Of a stretch of DNA of 5,280 bases, positions 1 through 5,280 are shown piece by piece. Origin of the DNA: Deltaproteobacteria bacterium (GTDB lineage: Bacteria > Myxococcota_A > Polyangia > Haliangiales > Haliangiaceae); contig JACCQV010000684.1 of the NCBI GenBank assembly GCA_013813945.1, positions 1 through 5,280 on the forward strand, read 5' to 3'. The position numbers and the translations under genes are program-made. How positions within the stretch are numbered: position 1 is the first letter of the stretch; each line of letters starts with the position of its first letter. The notes below the pieces were generated by a model. The model saw only the letters and a program-made list of their open reading frames with translations, did no database searches and was not told where the DNA came from.

Positions 1-580
1 CTTCCAATCCGATCAGCGCGGCGCTCGCCTGGTCCTCGCGATCACGCGCGAGATACGCGAATGCGCCGCCACCGGCGAGCACGCCGACACCCGCAACGAT
101 CGGCAGCCACGGAAGCTTGCTCGGTCCATCGACGGTGGGAGCTTGCGGCGGGGGCGGTTCGGGTAGTGGCGTGGGCTCGGGATCGGGCTCGGGGCGCGGT
201 GGGTTCGGCTCGACCGGCTTCGCGGTCAGCTTGGCCTGCGCCTTCAGCTCCGCCTGAAGCGTCTCGATCCGTCGCTCGATCGCGCCGCGATCTTCGACCT
301 GTCGGCCCTCGGCGAGGTAGCGGGTGTAGGCGTCGAGCGCACCCTGCTTGTCTCCTAGACCTTCGAGAGCGCGCGCGAGGTTGTACAGGAGGTTTGGCTG
401 CGGGTAGAGCGCGTAGGCCTGGCGCAGCAATGCCACCGAGACCTCGAGCTCGCCCCGCTTGTAGGCCTTGGCGCTCTCGGCAGCGAGCTCCCCCGCGCGC
501 TTCTTGTCGGCGGGAGTCGGATTGGCGACCGCCAGCGAAGGCAGCAAACAAAACAGAAGCGCGAGAGACCCTCGGCACAT
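1..580 (-). CDS. Exported TPR protein with Pro/Glu-rich linker and membrane helix (C-terminus cut off)
   Basis: 193 codons are visible; the gene runs off the left edge, so the C-terminus and any last domain are unseen. From the ATG at 580, residues 1-19 look like a signal peptide: R3, a hydrophobic core, and A-V-A before N20. Residues 30-63 and 64-97 each fit a tetratricopeptide repeat (YNLARALEGLGDKQGALDAY lies in the second). Residues 98-118 are a charged helix. Residues 122-153 are a Pro/Glu-rich spacer. Residues 157-177 are Gly/Ala/Val-rich and hydrophobic, probably a membrane helix. TPRs bind proteins, so a periplasmic scaffold or partner-binding role is inferred; no catalytic motif is seen. 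An in-frame ATG at 601 would add MLPSSYA and make its start codon overlap that of the divergent kinase. I prefer 580 because the signal peptide is more compact there. Neither start has a Shine-Dalgarno sequence. Confidence 0.82.
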   Translation of the reverse strand, partial: MCRGSLALLFCLLPSLAVANPTPADKKRAGELAAESAKAYKRGELEVSVALLRQAYALYPQPNLLYNLARALEGLGDKQGALDAYTRYLAEGRQVEDRGAIERRIETLQAELKAQAKLTAKPVEPNPPRPEPDPEPTPLPEPPPPQAPTVDGPSKLPWLPIVAGVGVLAGGGAFAYLARDREDQASAALIGLE

Positions 581-584
581 CGCG

Positions 585-590
585 TATGAT
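585..590 (+). promoter_or_regulatory. Possible -10 box of the kinase gene
   Basis: TATGAT differs from the sigma-70 -10 consensus TATAAT at one base. Its end is 9 nt before the kinase ATG, so transcription would begin near 597 and leave a leader of only about 3 nt. No Shine-Dalgarno sequence precedes the ATG, which fits a near-leaderless mRNA. No good -35 hexamer is seen 16-18 bp upstream, so this is tentative. Confidence 0.3.
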
Positions 591-591
591 G

Positions 592-597
592 ACGGTA
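592..597 (-). promoter_or_regulatory. Possible -10 box of the divergent TPR gene
   Basis: Read on the minus strand this is TACCGT, a weak match to the TAnnnT core of -10 elements. It would place the transcript start near 585, about 5 nt before the ATG at 580. It lies within 2 bp of the plus-strand TATGAT box, so the two promoters would compete. The match is weak and no -35 is recognised. Confidence 0.15.
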
Positions 598-599
598 GC

Positions 600-2174
600 A
601 TGGCTCGAGGCGCGTCGAACGCGGCGCAATTGCCAGCGAAGATCGGCCGTCACGAGGTCCTCGGCCACCTCGCCGATGGCGGCATGGCCGAGATCTTTCT
701 TGGCAAGGAGCCGGACGGCCGGCCCGTCGTGATCAAGCGGATCATGCCGCACCTCGCTCGCCAGGGGACGTTCGTCGCGATGTTCATCGACGAGGCGCGC
801 ATCGGCTCACTCGTCCATCACCCGAACGTCGTCGAAGTGTACGAGCTGGGCCAGGTCGGCGCCGACCTGTTCATGGTCATGGAGTACCTCGCGGGAGAGA
901 GTGTGCTGGGTCTGCTTCGCCGCATGCTCGCGCGCGACGAGCAGCTCGCGCTGGCACTCGGCGCCTATATCGTCGCTGAAGCGTGCGCCGGACTGCACTG
1001 CGCCCATCAGCTCGCTGACGAGAACGGCACGCCGCTCGGGCTCGTGCACCGCGACATCTCGCCGTCGAACTTGTTCGTCACCTACGACGGCGAAGTGAAG
1101 GTGCTCGACTTCGGCATCGCGACCGCAGCGCATCGACTCACGCGCACCGCGACCGGCAGCATCAAGGGCAAGTTCTCGTACATGTCCCCCGAGCAGTGCA
1201 TGGGCGAGCCCCTCGATCGTCGCTCCGACATCTTCTCGCTGAGCGTCGTGCTCTACGAGCTGACGACCGGGCGCCGGCTGTTCAAGCGTCCGAACGAGCT
1301 GCTCGTGCTCAAGGCGGTGACCGAGGATCCGATTCCGCGGCCACGGCGCGAGCTGCCCGACTATCCGGAAGTGCTCGAGCGGATCGCGATGAAGGGACTG
1401 TCGCGCGAACGCGATCGTCGACACTCGTCCGCGCTCGAGCTTCGCGAAGAGCTGCTCGCGGCGATGTCGATCCTCGGCTTCACTGGCAATCCGCGGGACG
1501 CGCTCGTGGAGCGAATGAATGCGCTGTTCTCCGAGCGCGTCGCCGAGAAGCGAACGCTGCTGCGCCACCTGCGCGCCGGCACCGAGCTGGGCGACATGCC
1601 CGCGGCAGAAGTCGACGAGAACGTCGAGCTGCCGCAGATGCACGAGCATGTTGCCTCGGCTCGCCCGTCGATCACGCGAACCGCAACCGTCTCGCGCGGC
1701 GTAGGCTCGCGCACCTGGGTCGTGGTGCTCGTCGCGCTGCTCTTGCTCGGCGTCGGTGGAGGTGCTGCGTGGTGGTGGCAGCAGGAGCGGGGAAACCCGG
1801 TCGCGGAAGCCGAAGTCCCGGCCACTCTGCCGGCGGTCGTGATGAAGGCCGAGCCGGCACCGACCGCTCCTGCCGCTCCGACGCGATTCGTGGTGCGGGT
1901 CGAGAGCGTGCCGCCCGGCGCCACCGTGAAGATCGATGGAGAGTCGCTCGGTGCGGCGCCACTCGATCACACGTTCGAGGGCGCAGGGCGTCACTTGCTC
2001 ACGCTCGAGCTGGGCGGCTACACGAGCGTCACGCAGGAGCTCGACATCGATCGAGATCAGCGCGTGCTCGTACCGCTCGCCGCCGTACCGACCGCACCGC
2101 CGAAGGCGAAGCCCGCGGTGAAGAAGAAGAAGCCCCAGCAGCGCAAGCCCGATCCGTTCGGTAGGTTCGACTGA
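600..2174 (+). CDS. Transmembrane Hanks-type Ser/Thr protein kinase with C-terminal PEGA domain
   Basis: 524 aa. The kinase domain spans about residues 16-289. It has a glycine loop LADGGMAEIFLG (24-35, with Ala25 where the first glycine usually is), ATP-binding Lys46 in VVIKRI, helix-C Glu65, catalytic loop HRDISPSN (150-157, base Asp152, metal ligand Asn157), DFG 170-172, SPE 196-198 in place of APE, and Asp210 in SDIFSL. The activation segment holds T181, T183, T185 and S187 as possible phosphosites. Residues 373-393 form one membrane helix, followed by a Pro/Ala linker and a PEGA domain (about 430-493, with SVPPGATVKIDG). The tail from 499 is Lys/Pro-rich. The inferred topology is kinase in the cytoplasm and PEGA in the periplasm, as in bacterial receptor kinases. 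The ATG at 600 is chosen because it sits just before the kinase fold; the frame is open back to 468, but that part overlaps the divergent gene and reads as non-coding. Ligand and substrates are unknown. Confidence 0.95.
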   Translation: MARGASNAAQLPAKIGRHEVLGHLADGGMAEIFLGKEPDGRPVVIKRIMPHLARQGTFVAMFIDEARIGSLVHHPNVVEVYELGQVGADLFMVMEYLAGESVLGLLRRMLARDEQLALALGAYIVAEACAGLHCAHQLADENGTPLGLVHRDISPSNLFVTYDGEVKVLDFGIATAAHRLTRTATGSIKGKFSYMSPEQCMGEPLDRRSDIFSLSVVLYELTTGRRLFKRPNELLVLKAVTEDPIPRPRRELPDYPEVLERIAMKGLSRERDRRHSSALELREELLAAMSILGFTGNPRDALVERMNALFSERVAEKRTLLRHLRAGTELGDMPAAEVDENVELPQMHEHVASARPSITRTATVSRGVGSRTWVVVLVALLLLGVGGGAAWWWQQERGNPVAEAEVPATLPAVVMKAEPAPTAPAAPTRFVVRVESVPPGATVKIDGESLGAAPLDHTFEGAGRHLLTLELGGYTSVTQELDIDRDQRVLVPLAAVPTAPPKAKPAVKKKKPQQRKPDPFGRFD

Positions 2175-2294
2175 CGTCACAGCGACGCGCCCGTGGGCCG
2201 CGGCGGCCGAGGAGATCGATCCCGAGCACACGGCAGAAGCCGAGCGCGCGTATCACCCGGACGTCTAGCTCGGTAACGCGATACGCTTCGCACC
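2175..2294. other. 120-bp intergenic gap between kinase and hypothetical gene
   Basis: No complete gene is seen. One plus-strand frame is open from 2122 to a TAG at 2266-2268 without any ATG, GTG or TTG, and its part beyond the kinase stop has strongly GC-biased third positions like a real gene. A short GC hairpin (GGCCG/CGGCC arms at 2196-2200 and 2204-2208) lies 22 nt after the kinase stop but has no T-tract, so it is not a convincing terminator. The gap must carry any promoter that serves the gene starting at 2295. Confidence 0.6.
2282..2287 (+). promoter_or_regulatory. Possible -10 box for the gene starting at 2295
   Basis: TACGCT fits the TAnnnT core and ends 7 nt before the GTG start, so transcription would begin about one base before the start codon. 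No Shine-Dalgarno sequence lies upstream of the GTG. This would be a leaderless or nearly leaderless mRNA. No -35 hexamer is recognised and the motif is short, so confidence is low. Confidence 0.22.
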
Positions 2295-3308
2295 GTGACA
2301 GAGCAGCTAGACGCGAAGTGGCACGTGCCGGACAGCTACGACATCACGGAGCGCACGATCGCGCTGCCGCCGCCGGCGGCGCTGCTGCCGACCGCGCCGA
2401 TGCTCGGGATCCTTTCGGTGCGTGCACTCGAGGACCAGGCGACCGGCACCGGACTGTTCGCGCTCGTCACGTGGCAAACGATCGCGGGTGCAAGCGCCCT
2501 CGCTGCGCTGACACTCGACCAGCTCGCTCACACGCCCGATCTCGCGGGCATCGAGCTGTTGACGCTCGGCCATGCGTACGTCGCGACCGGCACCGGCGAG
2601 GGCGCAGCCTTCGAGATTGCCCAGCGTGCCCGCAAGATCCTCAAGCAACCAGTGACCCCGCAGTCGATCGAGGCGAGCTTGCTCCTCGCCTCGACGGCGT
2701 TGCCGTACGGCGTCGAACGCGTGCGCACGCTGCTCGACATGCTCGAACCCGAGCTGGCGCAGGGGACCGACGAGCACCTCGCAGTCCACGCCCTGATCCG
2801 CGCCGCGGCGGACCCGAGCCCCGCGCGGCTCGACGACGCACACACCAAGCTCGCTGCGCTCGACGATGCATTCGGTCTCGCCCAGTGCGCGCTGCTCGCG
2901 TACGCACGGGAGCTCGAGACCACGAAGCGCCCCGCTCTCCTCCGTGGCTATCTCGAGCACGCGATCTACCGCTACGAGCTCGACGGTCGACCCGACTGGG
3001 CCGCGCGAACGATCACGCACTCACTCGTGCCCCTCCTGATCTCGGAGCTGAAGGCACCTGCGCTCGAGGTCACCGACTTGCTCGCCCGCGCTGCTGCCCT
3101 TGCAGTGCAGGCCCGATCCCAGCTCGCGTTGAAGTCGGTGTTCCGCACCGCATCGAAGCTCGGCTACGCCGCGACGGTCAACACGCTCAACGAATTCGAC
3201 CCGCCGTCGTTTGCACCGCGCGCCGCAAATGCCGCGCCGCCGCAGGAGGAAGCACCGAAGGCAAAGAAGCCCGCGGCGAAGAAGACCAAGAAGAAGGCTG
3301 CGAGCTGA
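2295..3308 (+). CDS. Hypothetical soluble helical protein with Lys/Ala-rich C-terminal tail
   Basis: 337 aa, not recognised as a named family. There is no signal peptide and no membrane segment, so it is probably cytoplasmic. After an N-terminal stretch with a Pro/Ala-rich segment (25-35), residues 50-295 are rich in Ala, Leu, Glu and Arg in helix-like blocks. The block at about 85-117 (IELLTLGHAYVATGTGEGAA onward) resembles a degenerate TPR, and similar helical hairpins follow, so an alpha-solenoid is likely. Residues 302-319 are Pro/Ala-rich and probably disordered; residues 322-337 are a basic tail (KAKKPAAKKTKKKAAS) like those of nucleic-acid-binding or histone-H1-like extensions. The GTG at 2295 is chosen because the sequence reads well from there; the next in-frame ATG is codon 36 at 2400. 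The gene lies downstream of the kinase on the same strand and ends 10 bp from a convergent gene. Function is unknown; binding protein or nucleic acid is a guess from the fold and tail. Confidence 0.85.
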   Translation: MTEQLDAKWHVPDSYDITERTIALPPPAALLPTAPMLGILSVRALEDQATGTGLFALVTWQTIAGASALAALTLDQLAHTPDLAGIELLTLGHAYVATGTGEGAAFEIAQRARKILKQPVTPQSIEASLLLASTALPYGVERVRTLLDMLEPELAQGTDEHLAVHALIRAAADPSPARLDDAHTKLAALDDAFGLAQCALLAYARELETTKRPALLRGYLEHAIYRYELDGRPDWAARTITHSLVPLLISELKAPALEVTDLLARAAALAVQARSQLALKSVFRTASKLGYAATVNTLNEFDPPSFAPRAANAAPPQEEAPKAKKPAAKKTKKKAAS

Positions 3309-3318
3309 GTCTGCCGCG

Positions 3319-4257
3319 TTACATCACGCGAACGGGCGCGGTCCGCGCGTTGACGAGCGCCGGCTTATCGACGCGCTTCCGCAGCTTGCCGATCCGGACC
3401 CAGTACGTCTGTCCGCGCTTGAGCTGCCAGCGCTCGTCGGCTGCGCGCATGTCCTGGCCGCCGTAGCTCGGGCGTTCACCCGGGAGATTCATCATCGCGA
3501 CCGGCAGATCGCCGAGCTCGTTCGCGACCAGCCAACCATCACCGTCGTTGACCGGCGGCGGTCCCACGATCTGGAAGTAGACGGCATCGTGATCACGCGC
3601 GACGCTGATCGTGCGTGCTCCAGCCGGCAGATCACCGTTCACGATCGCATGGCTGGGGACCGGAGCCGGTGGATCCTTGAGATCGCTCGGCGGAGCCGGC
3701 GGCAGCGGCGTCACCTCGCCGACCGCCCAGTACCAGCGGCGCTCCTCGTCGAGGATCCATGCGCCGGTGAGCGCGACGCGGTCGCCTTCCTTGGCCTTGT
3801 CACCGAGCTTCACGCGGATGCCGAGCGTGCCGTTGCCTTCTTGATCGTCGACGAGCCAGACGTACGACGACGCGACGAGCGGTGGCGTGCCGGCGTCGGC
3901 GACCGCAGGTCCCGGAACCATGACTGCAGGCCCGATCCGACCGTAGACGACACCGCGCTGGTTGCGCCGCGCGAGCAGCTGCGCTCGATCAACGACGGCC
4001 TGCCATGCCGGGATCGCATCGAGCTCCGCGATCAGCTTGCCCGGATCCGCCACGTCGGGCTCCTCGGTCTTCGCGGGTGCGTCGGGCGGATCACGTGGAG
4101 CGGCCGCATCCTCGCGGTTGCCGAAACCCGCACCTGCATCCCCGCGCTTCGATGCACTGCCACTCGCCGTACCCGACCCGCTCGCCGGCGGCTCGCTCGT
4201 CTGTCCGCCCTGACATGCGGCGAACACCAGCAGAAGGACGAGGGCGCGCGTCACCAT
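3319..4257 (-). CDS. Putative lipoprotein with possible OB-like beta domain
   Basis: 312 aa. Residues 1-14 (MVTRALVLLLVFAA) and Cys15 form a lipoprotein-type signal: a short basic start, a hydrophobic core and F-A-A-C as a slightly non-standard lipobox (Phe at -3). Gln16 at +2 would not retain it at the inner membrane under the Asp+2 rule, which suggests the outer membrane. Residues 20-70 are a low-complexity Ser/Gly/Pro/Ala linker. Residues 100-185 show alternating beta strands with YVWLVDDQEGNGTLGIRVKL and EGDRVALTGAWIL, a pattern like small OB-fold domains; this is inferred from pattern only. A second part (about 203-312) is also beta-rich and ends in a basic stretch. The ATG at 4257 overlaps the end of msrC by 7 bp (ATGGTGA); a GTG at 4254 would give a 4-bp overlap. 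A weak GGGA Shine-Dalgarno lies 7 nt before the ATG. Starts further upstream would read through msrC in arginine-rich, non-coding style. It is the last gene of the operon; function is unknown. Confidence 0.88.
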   Translation of the reverse strand: MVTRALVLLLVFAACQGGQTSEPPASGSGTASGSASKRGDAGAGFGNREDAAAPRDPPDAPAKTEEPDVADPGKLIAELDAIPAWQAVVDRAQLLARRNQRGVVYGRIGPAVMVPGPAVADAGTPPLVASSYVWLVDDQEGNGTLGIRVKLGDKAKEGDRVALTGAWILDEERRWYWAVGEVTPLPPAPPSDLKDPPAPVPSHAIVNGDLPAGARTISVARDHDAVYFQIVGPPPVNDGDGWLVANELGDLPVAMMNLPGERPSYGGQDMRAADERWQLKRGQTYWVRIGKLRKRVDKPALVNARTAPVRVM

Positions 4258-4733
4258 GCGAGCGTCCCGAGGAGCTCCACGATGGGAGCGAGGCCCTGCG
4301 CATCGATGTCGTCGAACGCAGCCAGAGCGTAGCTGTCGAGATCGAGCACGGCGACAACCGCACCGGACCGCAGGATCGGGACGACGATCTCGCTGCGCGA
4401 GCCCGCGTCGCATGCGATGTGGCCAGGGAACTTCTCGACGTCCGGGACGATCAGCGTTCGTCGCTCTGCGGCGGCGGTGCCGCACACACCGCGACCGAGT
4501 GCGATCCGCACGCACGCGACCTTGCCCTGGAACGGCCCGAGCACGAGCTGATCACCCCGCGCGACGTAGAACCCGATCCACGACGCCGCCGTCACACACT
4601 CGCGCAGCGCGGCGCAGGAGTTCGCGAGGTTCGCGATCAGATCCGGTTCACCGTCGAGGAGCGCCGCGAGCTGAGGCAAGAGCTCGCGATACCTCGCTGC
4701 CTTGTCGGCCCCCGTGAGCTCGACGGTCTCCAT
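4251..4733 (-). CDS. msrC: Free methionine-(R)-sulfoxide reductase (fRMsr, GAF fold)
   Basis: 160 aa, close to the family's usual length of about 165. The enzyme reduces free L-methionine-(R)-S-oxide to methionine in the cytosol, with thioredoxin-type reductants regenerating it, and so repairs oxidised methionine. The whole protein is one GAF domain with family signatures: SWIGFYVARGDQLVLGPFQG (51-70), ACVRIALGRGVCGTA (73-87), VPDVEKFPGHIACD (96-109) and SEIVVP (114-119). Cys74, Cys84 and Cys108 keep the exact spacing of E. coli YebR/MsrC Cys84, Cys94 and Cys118 (Cys118 catalytic). Glu115, Asp131 and Asp133 match its Glu125, Asp141 and Asp143. All known active-site residues are therefore present. 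The ATG at 4733 is chosen because it gives a normal-length N-terminus and starts 7 bp after the upstream stop; an ATG at 4769 would add 12 residues and overlap that gene. No clear Shine-Dalgarno is seen, so coupling to the upstream gene is likely. Confidence 0.97.
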   Translation of the reverse strand: METVELTGADKAARYRELLPQLAALLDGEPDLIANLANSCAALRECVTAASWIGFYVARGDQLVLGPFQGKVACVRIALGRGVCGTAAAERRTLIVPDVEKFPGHIACDAGSRSEIVVPILRSGAVVAVLDLDSYALAAFDDIDAQGLAPIVELLGTLAW

Positions 4734-4740
4734 CGCAAGC

Positions 4741-5280
4741 TCAGCCCGCGGCGAGCGCCCGCGCTGCATTGAGCGCGCGCGGGATGCCGAACGGGCTCGC
4801 GCGAAGCTGGAGGATGAGCATGTCGCCCTCCGTCGAGAGACCCGACACGTTGACGACCGGCGTCAGCGTCCCGAGGATTCCGCGCACGCGATCGTTCTCG
4901 GCGAACTTCGGGTTCTGCATCAGGTCGAGCACGATGATGTCATCGTGGGCCTCGACGAGAACGGCGGGCCGCTTCGGCATGAACTTGGCGAGGTTGCCTG
5001 GCTTGCTGAGGTCGAGCGCGCCGCTCTTGATCAGGCCCGCGACGGGCGTGAACGACTCGCCGAGCACCTTCATCGTGACGTCGGAGATCCGCAGCGTGAC
5101 GCGGAACTCGGTATCGGAGACCTCGATCTTGTCGATCCGGATCGAAGCGCCCGCGCGCACCGTGGTGCCCATCAGGTCGATCGTCGCGCCGATGCCAATC
5201 GCAGGCGGTCGCGATGTGATCGTGATGTCTTGCGGCGCCTTTTTGGACGGCGGCGTGTTCGCGATGAACCAGCGTAGCGA
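4741..5280 (-). CDS. Conserved-looking hypothetical protein, first gene of the msrC operon in view (N-terminus cut off)
   Basis: The frame is open from the right edge to a TGA at 4743-4741, giving at least 179 codons; the start lies outside the window. An internal ATG at 5172 would give 143 aa, but the same coding style continues upstream of it (SLRWFIANTPPSKKAPQDIT onward), so it is probably not the start. Visible residues 18-76 alternate hydrophobic and polar residues as in beta strands (ITITSRPPAIGIGATIDLMG; RIDKIEVSDTEFRVTLRISD). Then come a Gly/Lys/Pro segment (AGLIKSGALDLSKPGNLAKF, 81-100), IIVLDLM (115-121) and another strand-rich stretch to residue 160, with a short Ala-rich end. No catalytic motif or membrane segment is seen in this part. 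A lipid-binding or LmeA/DUF2993-like beta protein is a loose possibility that I cannot support from sequence alone. It ends 7 bp before msrC and is probably co-transcribed with it. Confidence 0.85.
   Translation of the reverse strand, partial: SLRWFIANTPPSKKAPQDITITSRPPAIGIGATIDLMGTTVRAGASIRIDKIEVSDTEFRVTLRISDVTMKVLGESFTPVAGLIKSGALDLSKPGNLAKFMPKRPAVLVEAHDDIIVLDLMQNPKFAENDRVRGILGTLTPVVNVSGLSTEGDMLILQLRASPFGIPRALNAARALAAG

Noticed and set aside
468..599. 44-codon upstream extension of the kinase
   Set aside because: It lies antisense to the signal peptide and first TPR of the divergent gene and looks non-coding; the ATG at 600 directly precedes the kinase fold.
42..752. Minus-strand open frame of 236 codons overlapping the TPR gene and kinase start
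   Set aside because: It is Arg-rich and out of frame with the TPR/signal-peptide reading; it covers both real genes and has no recognisable domain.
2172..2179. Perfect palindrome TGACGTCA at the kinase stop as an operator
   Set aside because: Only 8 bp, overlaps the stop codon and has no second matching full copy; a chance match is likely.
2196..2208. GC hairpin after the kinase stop as an intrinsic terminator
   Set aside because: Arms are only 5 bp with a 3-nt loop and no T-tract follows; short GC palindromes are common at this base composition.
807..2231. Long open frame of 474 codons antisense to the kinase gene
   Set aside because: It is rich in Arg, His and Ala with no domain logic, as expected opposite a GC-rich gene; the plus strand carries an unmistakable kinase.
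3336..3348. GCGCG/CGCGC hairpin near the convergent gene ends
   Set aside because: 5-bp arms, inside the lipoprotein coding region and without a T-tract.
3211..4332. Plus-strand open frame of 373 codons across the lipoprotein gene
   Set aside because: Arg-rich shadow of the minus-strand coding frame, with no domain or sensible start context.
4258..4515. 86-codon N-terminal extension of the lipoprotein
   Set aside because: It is Arg-rich, antisense-like and overlaps msrC almost fully; the ATG at 4257 starts a proper lipoprotein signal.

Overview
The window is GC-rich, densely packed bacterial chromosome with strong GC bias at third codon positions. It most likely comes from a myxobacterium (Myxococcota, former Deltaproteobacteria). 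The reasons are a Hanks-type Ser/Thr kinase with the HRD-I-S-P-x-N catalytic loop common in myxobacterial kinases, fused to one membrane helix and a PEGA domain. It sits beside a TPR/Pro-rich/membrane-anchored protein of a style common in that phylum. This assignment rests on protein style, not on a marker gene.

Layout. (1) Positions 580 to 1, minus strand: an exported TPR protein with a Pro/Glu-rich linker and a membrane helix, cut by the left edge. (2) Positions 600-2174, plus strand: the transmembrane PEGA-domain kinase, divergent from (1), with only 19 bp between the chosen starts. (3) Positions 2175-2294: a 120-bp gap holding a start-less, coding-like reading frame and a possible -10 box next to the following start. 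(4) Positions 2295-3308, plus strand: an unrecognised soluble, mostly helical protein with a Lys/Ala-rich tail. (5) After a 10-bp convergent gap, a minus-strand operon read right to left: an unrecognised protein cut by the right edge (5280 to 4741), then free methionine-(R)-sulfoxide reductase (msrC, 4733 to 4251), then a putative lipoprotein (4257 to 3319). Its genes are 7 bp apart and then overlap by 7 bp.

How they may work together. The divergent TPR protein and kinase could form a signalling or envelope module, but the sequence shows only their adjacency. The minus-strand operon combines a cytosolic methionine-sulfoxide repair enzyme with an exported lipoprotein and an unknown protein. 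The tight coupling suggests co-expression, not a proven shared pathway. msrC is the only firm enzyme assignment at gene-name level: its three cysteines and its acidic active-site residues keep the exact spacing of the E. coli enzyme.

I found no RNA gene, mobile element, CRISPR array or convincing intrinsic terminator, and no clear case for a new defence or biosynthetic system. The points most worth a second look are the compressed divergent start region (580-602), the similar basic tails on the two plus-strand genes, the coding-like remnant at 2173-2268, and the conserved-looking but unnamed genes around msrC.
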